Shown here: positions 26,446-36,191 of the stretch, one piece after another
Layout of the letters: every line of letters starts with the position of its first letter
How positions within the stretch are numbered: position 1 is the first letter of the stretch
Assembly: GCF_016907365.1 (NCBI RefSeq)
Contig: NZ_JAFBBV010000001.1
Location: 3,100,001-3,164,000, forward strand
From: Oerskovia paurometabola
GTDB taxonomy: Bacteria > Actinomycetota > Actinomycetes > Actinomycetales > Cellulomonadaceae
Direction of reading: 5' to 3'
Length of the DNA stretch: 64,000 nt
The notes under the pieces: generated by a model
Seen by the model: the letters and a program-made list of their open reading frames with translations, nothing else
The model's database searches: none
Told to the model about the DNA's origin: nothing
Translations under genes and position numbers: made by a program

Positions 26446-26470
26446 ATGCTGGCAGAGAGGCCACCACGCC

Positions 26471-27736
26471 GTGTCCCGCACGCACGTCCCGGGGACCCCC
26501 GGGTTGCTCCGCACGATCAACGACCGCGCCGCGCTCGAGCTGCTGCTCGACACCGGCCCCATGACCCGGTCGCAGATCGGAGACCTCACCGGCGTCTCCC
26601 GTCCGACATCCTCCCAGATCGTGGCACGCCTGGAGTCCGCGGGTCTCATCGAGCCCACGGGGGCCGTCCAGGGAGCCCGCGGCCCGCAGGCGGTCACGTA
26701 CGCGGCGCGCACCGACGTCGTCGTCGGGCTGGCGCTCGACGTCCTTCCCGGAGGGGTGCAGGCCCGCATCGTCGACGCCCACGGCACCGTCCTCGGCGGC
26801 GCCGAGGTCCCCACCTCGGACGACCGCACGGCCGTGAGCGACGTCCGCGCGGCGTGGGACGCCGCCTGTGCCGACGCACGGGTTCCCGTCGAACGGGTGG
26901 GCGCGGTCGTCGTCGGGGTGCAGGCCGCGGCCGACCCGACGACCGGAGACCTCTGGCTCGTCGGCGACCTGCCGGGATGGCCTCGCCTCGCCGTCCGATC
27001 CCTCCTCGAGGAGGAGTTCGGCGTCCCCGTCCACATCGAGAACGACGTCAACCTCGCGACGATCGCCGAGCACGACGCAGGCCGGTGCGACGACGCGAGC
27101 TTCTCGCTGCTCTGGATCGGCGGAGGCATCGGCCTCGGGACGCTCATCGACGGGCGGCTCCACCACGGCGCGACGGGCGCCGCCGGTGAGCTCGGCTATC
27201 TCCCCGTGCCCGTGACCGTCCGCGAGTACGACGACCACTCGGTCAACCTCCAGGACCTCGTCGGTGGCCGGCGGTTCGAGGAGCTCGCCGAGCGGCACGG
27301 TGTGCCCGGCGACGGCTACACCGACTACCTCGCGGCCATGATCGCCGACCCGGACAGCCCCGCGGTCGTCGCGCTCGTCGAGGACTTCGGACGCCGCCTC
27401 GCCGCTGTCGTCCAGCCGGTCGTCGCGGTCGTCGAACCCCACGTCGTCGTGCTCAGCGGCCCGACGTGCATCGCGGGCGGTCAACGCCTCGCCGACGTGA
27501 CACGCAGCCACCTCACGGACACCGAGCAGGGCGTGGCGTCGATCGTCCCGACCCTGGCCCCCTCGGACCCCGTCCTGCGCGGCGCACAGGCGGTCGTCGC
27601 GGCCGACGTGCGCACCCTCCTGCTCGACCGCGTCTCGACCCACCTCACGGACCAGGGCACTCATGGCGTGCCGGTCCAGACGGTGCGCGCGGCCGCGGCA
27701 CACCTCGGCGCCCCGGCGCCCACACACTCGGGGTAG
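26471..27736 (+). CDS. ROK family transcriptional regulator
   Basis: 421 residues from GTG 26471, with GAGAGG upstream. An N-terminal winged helix-turn-helix (MTRSQIGDLTGVSRPTSSQIVARLESAGLIEPTG, about residues 31-64) precedes the ROK sugar-kinase-like domain. That domain carries HIENDVNLATIAEH, WIGGGIGLGTLIDGRLHHGATGAAGELGYLPV and LSGPTCIAGG, but the CxCGxxGC zinc motif common after GELG is missing, replaced by VTVREYDDHSVNLQDLV. Such proteins repress sugar-uptake operons and are relieved by a sugar. No transporter adjoins it, so the targets are elsewhere in the genome. Confidence 0.88.
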   Translation: MSRTHVPGTPGLLRTINDRAALELLLDTGPMTRSQIGDLTGVSRPTSSQIVARLESAGLIEPTGAVQGARGPQAVTYAARTDVVVGLALDVLPGGVQARIVDAHGTVLGGAEVPTSDDRTAVSDVRAAWDAACADARVPVERVGAVVVGVQAAADPTTGDLWLVGDLPGWPRLAVRSLLEEEFGVPVHIENDVNLATIAEHDAGRCDDASFSLLWIGGGIGLGTLIDGRLHHGATGAAGELGYLPVPVTVREYDDHSVNLQDLVGGRRFEELAERHGVPGDGYTDYLAAMIADPDSPAVVALVEDFGRRLAAVVQPVVAVVEPHVVVLSGPTCIAGGQRLADVTRSHLTDTEQGVASIVPTLAPSDPVLRGAQAVVAADVRTLLLDRVSTHLTDQGTHGVPVQTVRAAAAHLGAPAPTHSG

Positions 27737-27903
27737 TTCCTCTCACTGCCCCGACGGGCGGTGGTCGCGGCCTGGGACGGCGACCACCGCTCACCCCTCG
27801 GCCGTCGAGCACGGCGCCCGACGACGTCGCTCCGGAGCACCTCACCCGTGAGGGGCTCCGGGCACGCCGCCCCCGGGCGAGTCGGACGGCGCCGCGCCGC
27901 GGC

Positions 27904-28509
27904 TCACCGCTGGCGCGGGAACCGCAGCTCGAACCGTTCGCAGACCACGGGCATGTCCTCGCGGAACTCGTGGTCCACCAGGACCCGTGTGAAGTACCTC
28001 TTGTGACCGGCGCGCCAGGACTCGAGCGTCCGGTCGTCCTCGCCCTCGGCCGCCGCGAAGTCCGCCGAGACCTGGTCGAACGGGACGACCTCGACCGACG
28101 TCGTGCGGATGAGGGCCCGCGGGTGCCCGTCGCCGTCGAGGATGATCGAGAGCTCGCCGACCTGCGGCAGCGGCACGTCGTCGCCGTACTCCCAGTGCGA
28201 CGACGACGTCGCGGTCTTGTCGCCCGACAGCACCGCCGCGAGCAGTCCGTCGGCGAGCGCGGGGTTGTCCCCGAAGGACCACGCGGGCGGTGGCACGGTC
28301 GCCGAGATCCCGAAGCCGGTCACGACGCCCACCTTGCCCTCCCCCGCACGGACGCGTGCGGTCTCCCAGAACTCGAGGATCTCCTCGCCGCGCGGATCGT
28401 CCTCGCCCGGGGCGGGGTTCTCGACCGGGGGAACGCCCGGCGCTGCCTGAGGCACCCGCTCGGTGCCCTCGCTCGTGCTGTCCGGTCCGCGATCGTCGTG
28501 GTGGCTCAT
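27904..28509 (-). CDS. ASCH domain protein
   Basis: 201 residues, ATG 28509. The first about 45 residues are Pro/Asp/Glu-rich and likely disordered; the rest is an ASCH fold: SFGDNPALADGLLAAVLSGDKTATSSSHWEY, VGELSIILDGDGHPRALIRTTSVEVVPFDQV and ESWRAGHKRYFTR. ASCH/PUA-like domains bind RNA, and some bacterial members (YqfB) are amidohydrolases. It is a single gene downstream of ilvC by 335 bases; two 12-bp repeat units lie 89-122 bases upstream of its start. Confidence 0.82.
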   Translation of the reverse strand: MSHHDDRGPDSTSEGTERVPQAAPGVPPVENPAPGEDDPRGEEILEFWETARVRAGEGKVGVVTGFGISATVPPPAWSFGDNPALADGLLAAVLSGDKTATSSSHWEYGDDVPLPQVGELSIILDGDGHPRALIRTTSVEVVPFDQVSADFAAAEGEDDRTLESWRAGHKRYFTRVLVDHEFREDMPVVCERFELRFPRQR

Positions 28510-28844
28510 ACGTCCATGGTGGACCACGGACCCCCGAAGTGCCCGTCTTGTCGTGCTTTGACCGACGGGGTGTCGGCGATTCCACCCTGTCCCCACGGTC
28601 ACCGTCGGCGGGTGCGGCCGTCACCCTCGGCAGCAGCACCCACCCGACGCGACACGAGCGCCCGGGGAGGCTCCGCCGTCGGGCATCGGAGCAGCACGCG
28701 GGCGAGCCGGACGCACAGAGGCGGGCGGCGCCTGCCTCGCGATCGTGGTCGGGTCTGGCGGGAGGCCGCCAGGCCGGACGGAAGATCGCGCGGTAGGTGC
28801 CGCCCGCCTCGAAGGTGAGTCACTCACCCGCCGAACGGCGAGGG
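28510..28844. other. Intergenic region ASCH-ilvC
   Basis: No convincing gene. It holds the two-unit repeat array (28598-28631) and a perfect 7-bp inverted repeat with 1-nt centre at 28814-28828 just past the ilvC stop, which may help terminate ilvBNC. Confidence 0.5.
28598..28631. repeat. Phased 12-bp repeat array, two units, 22-nt period
   Basis: GTCACCGTCGGC (28598-28609) and GTCACCCTCGGC (28620-28631) repeat with the same 22-nt period as the array at 5546. Spacers are unrelated in sequence. Upstream of the ASCH gene. Confidence 0.7.
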
Positions 28845-29963
<1,119 letters not shown>

Positions 29964-30488
29964 TCAGGCGGACCGGTGAGCGCGGTCGAGCGCCCGGTCG
30001 GTGATGGAGCGGGCGCCACGGCCGACGGCCACGGTGCCGGACTTGACGATCTCACGGACGCCGTAGGGGTCGAGCGCGCCCAGGAGGGCGCTCAGCTTCT
30101 CCGGGGTGCCCGTGGCCTCGATCGTCACGGCGTCGGGGACGACGTCGACGACCTTGGCGCGGAACAGCTCGACGACCTCGAGGACGCCCGTGCGGTTCGC
30201 GCCGTCGGCGCGGACCTTGACGAGCAGGAGCTCGCGCTGGACCGAGGACGCCTGGTCGAGCTCGACGATCTTGATCACGTTGACGAGCTTGTTGAGCTGC
30301 TTGGTGACCTGCTCGAGCGGGTTCTGGTCGACGTCGACGACCACGGTGATGCGCGAGATCTCCTCGTGCTCCGTGGGCCCCACGGCGAGCGAGTGGATGT
30401 TGAACGCGCGGCGGGCGAACAGGCCCGCGACGCGCGTGAGCACGCCGGGCTTGTTCTCCACGAGCACGGAGAGGGTGTGTCGGGACAT
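29964..30488 (-). CDS. ilvN: Acetolactate synthase small (regulatory) subunit
   Basis: 174 residues, ATG 30488. An N-terminal ACT domain (HTLSVLVENKPGVLTRVAGLFARRAFNIHSLAVGPTE) binds valine for feedback inhibition, and the C-terminal ALS_ss_C domain is ELLLVKVRADGANRTGVLEVVELFRAKVVDV through GVREIVKSGTVAVGRG. Twenty bases downstream of ilvB, same transcript. Confidence 0.97.
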   Translation of the reverse strand: MSRHTLSVLVENKPGVLTRVAGLFARRAFNIHSLAVGPTEHEEISRITVVVDVDQNPLEQVTKQLNKLVNVIKIVELDQASSVQRELLLVKVRADGANRTGVLEVVELFRAKVVDVVPDAVTIEATGTPEKLSALLGALDPYGVREIVKSGTVAVGRGARSITDRALDRAHRSA

Positions 30489-30508
30489 GGTTGCGGCTCT
30501 CCCCGGTC

Positions 30509-32428
30509 TCAGTCTTCGCGGTCCCACGCGGGCGAGATGCCGCGTGCGTACTGGATGTTGTCGTTGCTCACGCCCGAGGCGACCATGGGCCACACCATCG
30601 CGTCGCGCGACACGTTGAAGTCGACGACGACGGGCCGGTCGTCGATCTCCATGGCGCGCTTGATCGCGGCGTCGACCTCGCTCTTGGACTCGACCCGGAT
30701 GCCCTCGCACCCGTACGCGTCGGCGAGCTTGACGAAGTCCGGCACGCGCTGCGTGCCGCGGCCCGTGTGCAGGTCCGTGTTGGAGTAGCGGGACTCGTAG
30801 AACAGGGTCTGCCACTGGCGGACCATGCCGAGCGAGGAGTTGTTGATCAGCGCGACCTTGATGGGGATCTCGTTGATCGTGCAGGTCGCGAGCTCCTGGT
30901 TGGTCATCTGGAAGCAGCCGTCGCCGTCGATCGCCCAGACGGTCTTGTCGGGCTGGCCGACCTTGGCGCCCATCGCGGCCGGGATCGAGTAGCCCATGGT
31001 GCCGAGGCCGCCCGAGTTGAGCCACGTCTTGGGGTGCTCGTAGCGGATGAACTGCGCGGCCCACATCTGGTGCTGGCCGACGCCCGCGACGTAGATCGAG
31101 TCGGGGCCGGAGATCTCGCCGAGGCGCTGGATGACGTGCTGCGGGGCGAGGTGACCGTCCTCGGGCTCGGAGTAGCCGAGGGGGTAGGTCTCGCGCCAGT
31201 CGTCGATCTGGCGCCACCAGGCGCCGAGGTCCGGCTGCCCCTTGGCGGCGTGCTCGCGCTCGAGCTCGGGCAGCAGGTCGGAGATGACCTCGCGCAGGTC
31301 GCCCACGATCGGGACGTCGACCTCGCGGTTCTTGCCGATCTCGGCGGGGTCGATGTCGGCGTGCACGATCGTGGCGTGCGGCGCGAAGCTCGAGAGCGTA
31401 CCCGTGACGCGGTCGTCGAAGCGGGCCCCGAGGGCCACCACGAGGTCGGCCTTCTGGAGCGCGGCGACCGCGGGGACCGTGCCGTGCATGCCGGGCATGC
31501 CGAGGTTCTGCGGGTGCGAGTCCGGCAGCGCACCGCGGGCCATGAGCGTGGTCACGGCGGGAGCGCCCGACAGGTCGACGAGCTTGCGCAGCTCGGCCGA
31601 GGCGTTCGCGCGGATCGCGCCGCCCCCCACGTACAGCACGGGGCGCTTGGCGGTCGCGAGCAGGCGGGCGGCCTCGCGGATCTGCTTGGAGTGCGGCTTG
31701 GTCACCGGGTGGTAGCCGGGCAGCTGCAGCTCCTGCGGCCACGAGAACGTGGTGCGTGCCTGCATCGCGGACTTGGCGATGTCGACGAGGACGGGCCCGG
31801 GGCGCCCGGTCTGGGCGATGTGGAAGGCCTCGGCGATGACGCGCGGGATCTCGTCGGGGTCGGTGACGAGGAAGTTGTGCTTGGTGATCGGCAGGGTGAT
31901 GCCGACGATGTCCGCCTCCTGGAAGGCGTCGGTCCCGATGAGGGACGCGCCGACCTGGCCCGTGATGGCCACGAGCGGGATCGAGTCCATGTTGGCGTCG
32001 GCGATGGGCGTGACGAGGTTCGTCGCGCCGGGGCCGGACGTCGCCATGGTCACGCCGACGCGACCGGTCGCGTGGGCGTAGCCCGAGGCCGCGTGGCCGC
32101 CACCCTGCTCGTGGCGCACGAGGATGTGGCGGAGCTTCTTGGAGTCCATGAGCGGGTCGTACGTCGGCAGGATCGCACCGCCGGGGATGCCGAAGACGAC
32201 GTCCACACCGGCTTCCTCGAGCGAGCGGACGATCGACTGCGCGCCCGTCACCTCCTCTGGCCCGACGACGAGGCTCGGGGTGCGCTCGCCGGTGACCGAG
32301 GCGCGTGCTCGGCTCTCGGGGCGGGCGGCGAGGCTCGCGGGGGACGGGGCTGGCTTCGGCGCCACGGCCTCGCCGGCGGGCGCGGGGGCGCTCGGCGTCG
32401 GCGGGGCCGGGTGGGGACCCTGGACCAT
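30509..32428 (-). CDS. ilvB: Acetolactate synthase large (catalytic) subunit
   Basis: 639 residues, ATG 32428 preceded by CAGGAGATACCG. ThDP- and FAD-dependent. An Ala/Pro-rich N-terminal 50 residues precede the family core: [26 protein letters not shown], the ThDP Glu in [19 protein letters not shown], and the metal-binding [15 protein letters not shown] with [13 protein letters not shown]. The first committed enzyme for Val/Leu and, with 2-oxobutyrate from CimA, for Ile. Expression is likely set by the leader attenuator at 32610-32760. Confidence 0.97.
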   Translation of the reverse strand: MVQGPHPAPPTPSAPAPAGEAVAPKPAPSPASLAARPESRARASVTGERTPSLVVGPEEVTGAQSIVRSLEEAGVDVVFGIPGGAILPTYDPLMDSKKLRHILVRHEQGGGHAASGYAHATGRVGVTMATSGPGATNLVTPIADANMDSIPLVAITGQVGASLIGTDAFQEADIVGITLPITKHNFLVTDPDEIPRVIAEAFHIAQTGRPGPVLVDIAKSAMQARTTFSWPQELQLPGYHPVTKPHSKQIREAARLLATAKRPVLYVGGGAIRANASAELRKLVDLSGAPAVTTLMARGALPDSHPQNLGMPGMHGTVPAVAALQKADLVVALGARFDDRVTGTLSSFAPHATIVHADIDPAEIGKNREVDVPIVGDLREVISDLLPELEREHAAKGQPDLGAWWRQIDDWRETYPLGYSEPEDGHLAPQHVIQRLGEISGPDSIYVAGVGQHQMWAAQFIRYEHPKTWLNSGGLGTMGYSIPAAMGAKVGQPDKTVWAIDGDGCFQMTNQELATCTINEIPIKVALINNSSLGMVRQWQTLFYESRYSNTDLHTGRGTQRVPDFVKLADAYGCEGIRVESKSEVDAAIKRAMEIDDRPVVVDFNVSRDAMVWPMVASGVSNDNIQYARGISPAWDRED

Positions 32429-32609
32429 CGGTATCTCCTGTTTCTCGGTGGCGACTGGCTGCCACCGGCTGGATCGAGCTCACCGTGGTGGTGCTGGTAC
32501 TTCTGGTGCTCTCCGTGCTGTTCTGCCGCGGGGTGGTGCGGTCCGGTGACCGGCTCCGGAGCGGGGTGTGCCCGGAGGGGGTGGTCATGACGGTCGTGGT
32601 CGTGACATG

Positions 32610-32648
32610 AAAAAACCCCTCGTACCCGGTGAGGGCTCTTCGAGGGGT
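32610..32648 (-). terminator. Attenuator terminator upstream of ilvB
   Basis: Minus strand: an 8-bp stem (32648-32641 with 32622-32615) with an 18-nt loop, followed by a T-run (32615-32610). It lies 32 nt after the leader peptide stop and 182 nt before ilvB, so it interrupts the leader and not a gene end. Confidence 0.8.
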
Positions 32649-32679
32649 GAGCGCGCTGACGAGACCTGGTTGCTTGGCC

Positions 32680-32724
32680 TCAGCCGGCGCGCTCAGGAAG
32701 TACTACGAGAAGGATCGTCTGCAC
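32680..32724 (-). CDS. ilvB leader peptide (branched-chain attenuator)
   Basis: The frame reads TILLVVLPERAG-stop, with six consecutive Ile/Leu/Val codons. A GTG at 32724 gives 14 codons; GTG 32733 or ATG 32760 give 17 or 26. I favour 32724 because a promoter-like pair (TGACAT 32754-32759, 16-nt spacer, TAGTGT 32732-32737) would start RNA at about that base, making it leaderless. Ile, Leu and Val are exactly the products of the operon. Strong by arrangement, although the start is uncertain. Confidence 0.72.
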   Translation of the reverse strand: MQTILLVVLPERAG

Positions 32725-32761
32725 GTTGTGCACACTACGCCCTCGATCCGGCGATGTCATG

Positions 32762-32804
32762 CGTCGAGCCGGACGTCTCAGGGAATGGGACGTCCGGCTC
32801 GACG
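32762..32804. repeat. 16-bp perfect inverted repeat between ilvB leader and yqeY-like gene
   Basis: 32762-32777 pairs with 32789-32804 around an 11-nt loop. It sits between divergent transcription units, so it is not at a gene end; it adjoins the candidate -35 of the ilvB leader promoter and may be an operator or part of a longer leader RNA. Confidence 0.6.
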
Positions 32805-32919
32805 ACGGTGGTCCGGCCGGGTGCGCAGGACACCGAGGACGGGGGCTGTCCGAGTCCCTGCCCCGTGCTGCCGGGCAATGCAGTAGGGCCGGAGCCGTGG
32901 GACCAGGCACCATGGACCC

Positions 32920-33384
32920 ATGACCACCACGATCGAGCGAATGACAGCCGACCTCACCACCGCCATGAAGGCCCGCGACGAGTTCGCCAAGAACACCCTG
33001 CGCCAGGTCATCGGCGCCGTCCGCACCGCGGAGAAGTCCGGCTCGACCGCGCGCGAGATGACCGACGCCGAGGTGCAGACCGTCCTGGCCGCCGAGGTCA
33101 AGAAGCGTCGCGAGAGCGCGCAGATCTACACCGACGCCGGCGCGACCGAGCGCGCCGACAACGAGACCCACGAGGCCGACTTCATCGAGAAGTACCTGCC
33201 CGCGAGCCTCACGCCCGCCGAGCTCGACGCGCTCGTCGCCGCCGCGGTCGTCTCGACCGGCGCCTCGTCCATGAAGGACATGGGCACGGTCATGAAGACG
33301 GCCACGGCCGCCGCGGCCGGGATCGGCCGCGTCGACGGCAAGGCGCTCTCGCAGGCCGTCCGTCAGGCGCTCGGCGCCCTCTGA
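32920..33384 (+). CDS. GatB/YqeY domain protein
   Basis: 154 residues, ATG 32920. A stand-alone YqeY-type protein: MKARDEFAKNTLRQVIGAVRTAEKSG, VLAAEVKKRRESAQIYTDAGATERADNE, EADFIEKYLPASLTPAELDALV and the tail GTVMKTATAAAAGIGRVDGKALSQAVRQAL, equivalent to the tRNA-binding tail of GatB. Interestingly gatB itself is in the same window. Family role is not established; amidotransferase-like tRNA contact is inferred. Confidence 0.92.
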   Translation: MTTTIERMTADLTTAMKARDEFAKNTLRQVIGAVRTAEKSGSTAREMTDAEVQTVLAAEVKKRRESAQIYTDAGATERADNETHEADFIEKYLPASLTPAELDALVAAAVVSTGASSMKDMGTVMKTATAAAAGIGRVDGKALSQAVRQALGAL

Positions 33385-33411
33385 CCCGGCACGGGGCGAC
33401 CGGCCCGCACG

Positions 33412-34365
33412 TCACCAGTCCTCGGCCCCCGCGAGCGACGTCGCGCGGGGCTCGACCCCCAGGACCTCGCGCAGCACCGTCAGGTCGTAGGTGCGCTCGG
33501 CCGCGAGGTGGCTGATCGCGTACCGGGTCAGGCGCGGCGGCTCGGGCCGCCGCGCCCAGCGCGCGAACGCCTCGGCGCACGCGGCGAGCACCCACGCGGG
33601 GCGGGCCGGGATCCCGGCGAGCGTGACGCCGTCGTGCCCCCTGCGGCGCAGGAGCTCGACGACGACCTCGCCCAGGACCACGGGCTCGGCGTCCGCGACG
33701 TTGACCACGAGGGGCCGACCGTGCGGCAGGTCGACCGTCGCGGCCGCGAGCGCCGCCTCGACGAGCGTGTCCACGTGCGTGAGGGACTGCAACGCCGACC
33801 CGTCCCCGACGAGCACGAGCCGCCTGCCCCGGATCGCGCCCTCGATGCGCGGCAGGAGCGTCGTGTCCCCCGGGCCGTACACGGCGTGGGGGCGCAGCAC
33901 GACGACGGGTCCGCGCCCGGGCGTGCGGGCGTCGGTGACGAGGACCCGCTCGGCGGCGGCCTTGGTCGCGCCGTAGGCGTTGAGGTACCGCTGGACGGGT
34001 GCCTCGGTCTCGAGTCCGCGGACCGTGGGCGAGTACGGGTCGTAGACGCTGCCCGAGGACACGTGCACGAACCGCGCCGCCGGGAACGTGTCCCGCACGG
34101 CGCGCGTGCCCTCGACGTTGGTCGCCCACGCGACGTCGTGGCGTGCCCAGTCGGAGACCGCGGCCCCCGCGTGCACGACGACGTCCAGGGCGGGCGGTTC
34201 GGCGAGCGGCCCGACGGCGAGGTCCCACGTCCGGTGCTCGGCGCCCGGGACGCGCGCGTCGCGGCGCGAGAAGGTCCACACCCGGTGCCCGTCGGCCACC
34301 GCGCGTCGGGCGACCGCTCCCCCGACGAACCCCGACGCCCCGGTGACCCCGATCCGTCGGCTCAT
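33412..34365 (-). CDS. OleD-like NAD(P)-dependent 2-alkyl-3-oxoalkanoate reductase
   Basis: 317 residues, ATG 34365, overlapping the OleC-like gene stop by 4 nt. An extended short-chain dehydrogenase: Rossmann motif GVTGASGFVGGAVARR at the N-terminus, catalytic YGATK (Tyr-x-x-x-Lys, about residues 154-158), LRPHAVYGPGDTTLLPRI and VGDGSALQSLTHVDTLVEA. These last two blocks, with the C-terminal RLTRYAISHLAAERTYDL, resemble OleD (3-beta-HSD family) rather than sugar epimerases. Known OleD reduces the beta-keto acid from OleA to a beta-hydroxy acid. The last gene of the oleA-GT-P450-oleC-oleD operon. Confidence 0.75.
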   Translation of the reverse strand: MSRRIGVTGASGFVGGAVARRAVADGHRVWTFSRRDARVPGAEHRTWDLAVGPLAEPPALDVVVHAGAAVSDWARHDVAWATNVEGTRAVRDTFPAARFVHVSSGSVYDPYSPTVRGLETEAPVQRYLNAYGATKAAAERVLVTDARTPGRGPVVVLRPHAVYGPGDTTLLPRIEGAIRGRRLVLVGDGSALQSLTHVDTLVEAALAAATVDLPHGRPLVVNVADAEPVVLGEVVVELLRRRGHDGVTLAGIPARPAWVLAACAEAFARWARRPEPPRLTRYAISHLAAERTYDLTVLREVLGVEPRATSLAGAEDW

Positions 34366-36191
34366 GCGGTCCTCGCCCCGGTCGTCGCGAGGTGGCGAGC
34401 GGCGGCGCGGGAGAGCGCCGCACGGTCGGGCTTGCGGCTGCGCCCCGCGAGCGGCAGACGGTCGGCGTGCAGCACGAGGTCCGGGAGCGCGCCGTGGTCC
34501 AGCACGTCCGGCAGCGCGGACCGGACGCCTGCGAGCAGCGGGTGGTCGTCGGTCAGGACCGGGTCGCTCGTTCCCGGTCCCTCCTGCCCGACGGCGTCGC
34601 TCGCCCCCGGCGCGAGGGTCCCGGCGCGTGCGGCGGCGTGGTCCGAGGTGACGACGAGCACGACCTTCTCGTCGCCGTCCTCCTGCAGGACGCCCACGAG
34701 AGCCGCCTCGCCGACGCCGGGCAGCGCGGCGAGCCGCGGCTCGAACAGACCGGGGTAGATGTTGACCGTCCCGCGGATGATCATGTCTCGCGTGCGGCCC
34801 ACGAGCACGATCCGACCCTGGTCGTCGAGATGCGCGAGGTCGCCCGTGCGGTGCTCGGTCACGGGTGTCCGTCCGCCGTCGAGGTGGGCGAGGTACCCCG
34901 TCATGAGGGACGGCCCGCGCAGGACGAGCTCGCCGACCGTGGGGCCGCCCGGCGTGGGAGCGTCGCCGGCGGGATCGAGAGAGTCGGCCGTCACGGCCGA
35001 CGCGTCGACCCAGGCCTCGACGCCCGGCAGCGGACGCCCGACCAGGTCGCCGTCCCCGGCGTGCGCGAGCTTGTCGCTCGCCTCGACCACCGCGACGGGC
35101 AGGATCTCGGTCATGCCGTAGACCCCGATCCACCGCGTGCCGGGCAGCAGCCGGCAGGCACGGTCGAGGATCGACCGGGTCACGGGCGCGCCTCCGACGA
35201 GCCCGACCCGCGGGCCCTGCGCGGGAGCCCGGCCGGACTCGACGGCGTCGAGCAGGAGCGTGAGGTCCGCCGGCACGAGGTAGGTCCCGGCCTGCCCGGC
35301 CGCGTGCCGGGCGAACGCCACGACGTCCTGCGCGGGGGTTCCCGGCGGGATGGACCAGGTCCCGCCCGCGAGCAGGGCCGGGATGCCCAGGAGCATCTGG
35401 TCGGTGTGCACGACGTCGCCCGGCGCGAGCTCGAAGGCCCCGCCCAGCAGCGCACAGCCCGCGCCGAGCGAGCCCGCGGAGTGGACGACGGCCTTCGGGT
35501 CCGACGTCGTGCCCGACGTGAAGACCACGAGCGCCTCGGCGCCGAGCGGCAGACCCGTCACGGGCGACGGGCCGACCGTCTGCCCAGCGCCCCCGTCGGC
35601 CCCCGAGGCGAGCGCGCGAGCCGACAGCGACCGACGAGGCACCCCGGGCAGCCACGGGCCGGACCGGACGTGCCGCAGCGGCAGGCTCGCGTAGTCGGGC
35701 AGCAGGAGGCCGCGCGAGCGGGCCAGGCGCCGCAGCGGACCGCGCGAGATCGCGTAGAGCAACGACTCGGTCATGGCCCAGCGGGGCCGCGCGGCGGCGA
35801 CGCGCGCGGCGAAGAGCTCAGGCGTCGAGCCCGGGTCGACGAACACGATCACGGCTCCGAGCCGCACGACCGCGAGCACCAGCACGATCCCCTCGGGGCG
35901 GGGACGCACCGAGAACAGCACGCGGTCCCCCGGTCGCACGCCCTCGTGGTGCAGTGCGTCGGCCGTGGCCTCGACGCGGCGGGACAGCTCGCGGTACGTG
36001 ACCTCCTCGCGGACCCGGTCGGGCGTCTCGCGGTCCGCCCGCGGCACGGTCGCCCGGACCGCGCTCTCCGTGCCCCGGCGTGCACCGCGCGGCGGGCGCG
36101 CCCACCAGCGCAGCGCCACCTCGTCGCCGCGCGCTCCCCGTGCGTGGCGGCCGATGGTCGCGAGCAGGTGCTCCGTCGTCGGGCCGGTCAT
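34362..36191 (-). CDS. OleC-like AMP-dependent ligase (beta-lactone synthetase)
   Basis: 609 residues, ATG 36191. An ANL-superfamily adenylating enzyme: ATP loop VVFTSGTTSDPKAVV (223-236), GVYGMTEILPVAV (357-368), RTGDLAHLDDQGRIVLVGRTRDMIIRGTVNIYP, and a C-terminal catalytic Lys in LAGRSRKPDRAALSR. The YGxTExLPV signature and GGAPVTRSILDRACRLLP match OleC, which closes beta-hydroxy acids into beta-lactones, better than acyl-CoA ligases. Unlike micrococcal OleBC it carries no fused alpha/beta hydrolase (OleB) domain, and none is encoded nearby. Coupled to P450 upstream and OleD downstream by 4-nt overlaps. Confidence 0.72.
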   Translation of the reverse strand: MTGPTTEHLLATIGRHARGARGDEVALRWWARPPRGARRGTESAVRATVPRADRETPDRVREEVTYRELSRRVEATADALHHEGVRPGDRVLFSVRPRPEGIVLVLAVVRLGAVIVFVDPGSTPELFAARVAAARPRWAMTESLLYAISRGPLRRLARSRGLLLPDYASLPLRHVRSGPWLPGVPRRSLSARALASGADGGAGQTVGPSPVTGLPLGAEALVVFTSGTTSDPKAVVHSAGSLGAGCALLGGAFELAPGDVVHTDQMLLGIPALLAGGTWSIPPGTPAQDVVAFARHAAGQAGTYLVPADLTLLLDAVESGRAPAQGPRVGLVGGAPVTRSILDRACRLLPGTRWIGVYGMTEILPVAVVEASDKLAHAGDGDLVGRPLPGVEAWVDASAVTADSLDPAGDAPTPGGPTVGELVLRGPSLMTGYLAHLDGGRTPVTEHRTGDLAHLDDQGRIVLVGRTRDMIIRGTVNIYPGLFEPRLAALPGVGEAALVGVLQEDGDEKVVLVVTSDHAAARAGTLAPGASDAVGQEGPGTSDPVLTDDHPLLAGVRSALPDVLDHGALPDLVLHADRLPLAGRSRKPDRAALSRAAARHLATTGARTA

